This document shows, piece after piece, positions 5,655 to 6,978 of a stretch of 6,978 nucleotides of DNA. Source of the DNA: SZUA-430 sp964561925 (GTDB taxonomy: Bacteria > Pseudomonadota > Alphaproteobacteria > Micropepsales > Micropepsaceae); assembly GCA_964561925.1 (NCBI GenBank), contig CAZLRW010000170.1:1-6978 (forward strand), read 5' to 3'. The position numbers and the translations under genes are program-made. The notes under the pieces are model-generated. The model saw only the letters and a program-made list of their open reading frames with translations. It was not told where the DNA came from and did no database searches. Each line of letters begins with the position of its first letter. Position 1 is the stretch's first letter.

Positions 5655-6978
5655 ATGCAAAGTCAAAGCGACGAAGGCGGCAAAGGAACGCTGGTGTTTC
5701 CCGTCCTGCCGCTGCGCGACATCGTCGTCTTCCCGCACAAGATCGTTCCCTTGTTCGTGGGCCGCGAAAAGTCGGTGCGCGCGCTCGAAGACGTAGGGCT
5801 TGAAGAAAAACAGATCCTGCTGGTCACGCAGAAGAACCCCGCGCAGGACGATCCGGGCGAGGGTGACATCTATCGCATCGGCACGCTGGCGTCGGTCGTG
5901 CAGCTTTTGAAGCTGCCGGATCAGACCGTGCGCGTGCTCGTCGAAGGCAAGCAGCGCGCGCGTATCAAGCGCTTCGTGCCCAACCAAAACTTCTTCCAGG
6001 TCGAGACCGAACTTCTGCCCGACGACTACGGCGACGACCGCGAACTCGAAGCGCTGGTGCGCTCGGTCTCGGCGCAGTTCGAGAACTACCTGAAGCTCAA
6101 CAAAAAGATCCCGCCGGAGTCGCAGGCCGAAGTTCAGCAGCTTAACGACCCGTCGAAACTTGCCGACGTGATCGCTTCGCACATCACGGTCAAGATTCCC
6201 GACAAGCAGACGCTGCTCGAAACCACGAATGTGGCGGAGCGTTTGGAGAAGGTGTTCGGTTTGATGGAGGGCGAAATGTCCGTCCTTCAGGTCGAGCGCA
6301 AGATCCGCACGCGCGTGAAGCGACAGATGGAGAAGACGCAGCGCGAGTACTATCTGAACGAGCAGCTGAAGGCGATTCAGAAGGAACTCGGCGAAGGCGA
6401 AGAGCAGCGCGACGAACTCGGCGAGCTCGAAGACCGCATCAAGAAGACGAAGCTGTCGAAGGAAGCGAACGACAAGGCGATGGCCGAGCTGAAGAAGCTG
6501 CGCCAGATGTCGCCGATGTCGGCCGAAGCGACCGTCGTGCGCAACTACCTCGACTGGATGCTCTCGTTGCCGTGGGGCAAGAAGAGCAAGATCAAGAAGG
6601 ACATCGACGAGGCCGAAAAGGTTCTCGACGAGGACCACTACGGCCTTGAAAAGGTCAAGGAGCGCATCCTGGAATACCTCGCCGTGCAGCAGCGCGCCGG
6701 CCGTTTGCGCGGGCCCATCCTCTGCCTCGTCGGTCCGCCCGGCGTCGGCAAGACCTCGCTCGGCAAGTCGATCGCGAAGGCCACGGGGCGCGAGTTCGTG
6801 CGCATGTCCTTGGGCGGCGTGCGCGACGAAGCCGAAATCCGGGGACACCGCCGGACCTATATCGGCTCGATGCCCGGCAAGGTCATCCAGGGCATGAAGA
6901 AGGCGAAGTCGGCGAACCCGCTGTTCCTGCTCGACGAGATCGACAAGCTCGGCGCCGACTGGCGCGGCGATCCGTCCT
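5655..6978 (+). CDS. lon: ATP-dependent protease Lon, N-terminal part (runs off the window)
   Basis: The frame is open from ATG 5655 to the window end, giving 441 complete codons of a protein usually near 800 residues. Lon is a homohexameric cytoplasmic AAA+ serine protease that removes misfolded and regulatory proteins. The N-terminal substrate-binding (LAN/PUA-like) domain starts at FPVLPLRDIVVFPHK and spans about 15-205. A charged, probably coiled-coil helical region follows (about 205-310) with the hallmark REYYLNEQL (230-238). The AAA+ module begins near 345, with Walker A GPPGVGKTS (360-368), the pore-loop YIGSMPGK region and Walker B FLLDEID (424-430). The rest of the ATPase and the Ser-Lys protease domain lie beyond the window. 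The start is supported by homology beginning about 14 residues in and by purine-rich AAAGGCAGG (5641-5649) just upstream. It lies 177 bases after clpX and probably has its own promoter. Confidence 0.97.
   Translation, partial: MQSQSDEGGKGTLVFPVLPLRDIVVFPHKIVPLFVGREKSVRALEDVGLEEKQILLVTQKNPAQDDPGEGDIYRIGTLASVVQLLKLPDQTVRVLVEGKQRARIKRFVPNQNFFQVETELLPDDYGDDRELEALVRSVSAQFENYLKLNKKIPPESQAEVQQLNDPSKLADVIASHITVKIPDKQTLLETTNVAERLEKVFGLMEGEMSVLQVERKIRTRVKRQMEKTQREYYLNEQLKAIQKELGEGEEQRDELGELEDRIKKTKLSKEANDKAMAELKKLRQMSPMSAEATVVRNYLDWMLSLPWGKKSKIKKDIDEAEKVLDEDHYGLEKVKERILEYLAVQQRAGRLRGPILCLVGPPGVGKTSLGKSIAKATGREFVRMSLGGVRDEAEIRGHRRTYIGSMPGKVIQGMKKAKSANPLFLLDEIDKLGADWRGDPS

Overview
The window is a GC-rich, densely packed bacterial chromosome segment with every gene on the + strand. 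Gene order (tRNA-Leu, tig, clpP, clpX, lon), the protein wording (for example the GPTGCGKT Walker A of ClpX and the INSPGGLVTAG stretch of ClpP) and the GC-rich codon use point to an alphaproteobacterium. Something Rhodospirillales-like is my best guess, but I cannot assign genus or species from sequence reading alone.

Region 1 (1-1703) holds the last 48 codons of an amidase-signature-family enzyme. After a 32-base gap containing a perfect short inverted repeat comes a full-length bifunctional NAD(P)H-hydrate repair enzyme (epimerase plus ADP-dependent dehydratase; nnr). Region 2 (1704-1952) is a small RNA-gene interval: a sigma70-like promoter whose -35 overlaps the nnr stop codon, then a complete tRNA-Leu(UAG) with encoded CCA, followed after 62 bases by the next gene without an obvious terminator.

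Region 3 (1953-6978) is the protein quality-control cluster. It encodes trigger factor (ribosome-bound folding chaperone and prolyl isomerase), ClpP (serine peptidase chamber), ClpX (AAA+ unfoldase that feeds ClpP), and the first 441 codons of Lon (AAA+ protease), cut by the window end. Nascent-chain folding and ATP-dependent degradation are thus encoded side by side. The 44-base tig-clpP gap suggests cotranscription. The 211-base clpP-clpX gap and the 177-base clpX-lon gap are long enough for separate control, and the latter contains a heat-shock (sigma32)-like promoter candidate.

I see no mobile element, CRISPR array, phage gene or novel multigene system here. This is a conserved housekeeping region, and all complete genes appear intact with their key motifs. 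The points worth a second look are modest: residue changes next to the ClpP active-site serine, small inverted repeats in the gaps, and overlap of a terminator-like hairpin with the tRNA promoter.
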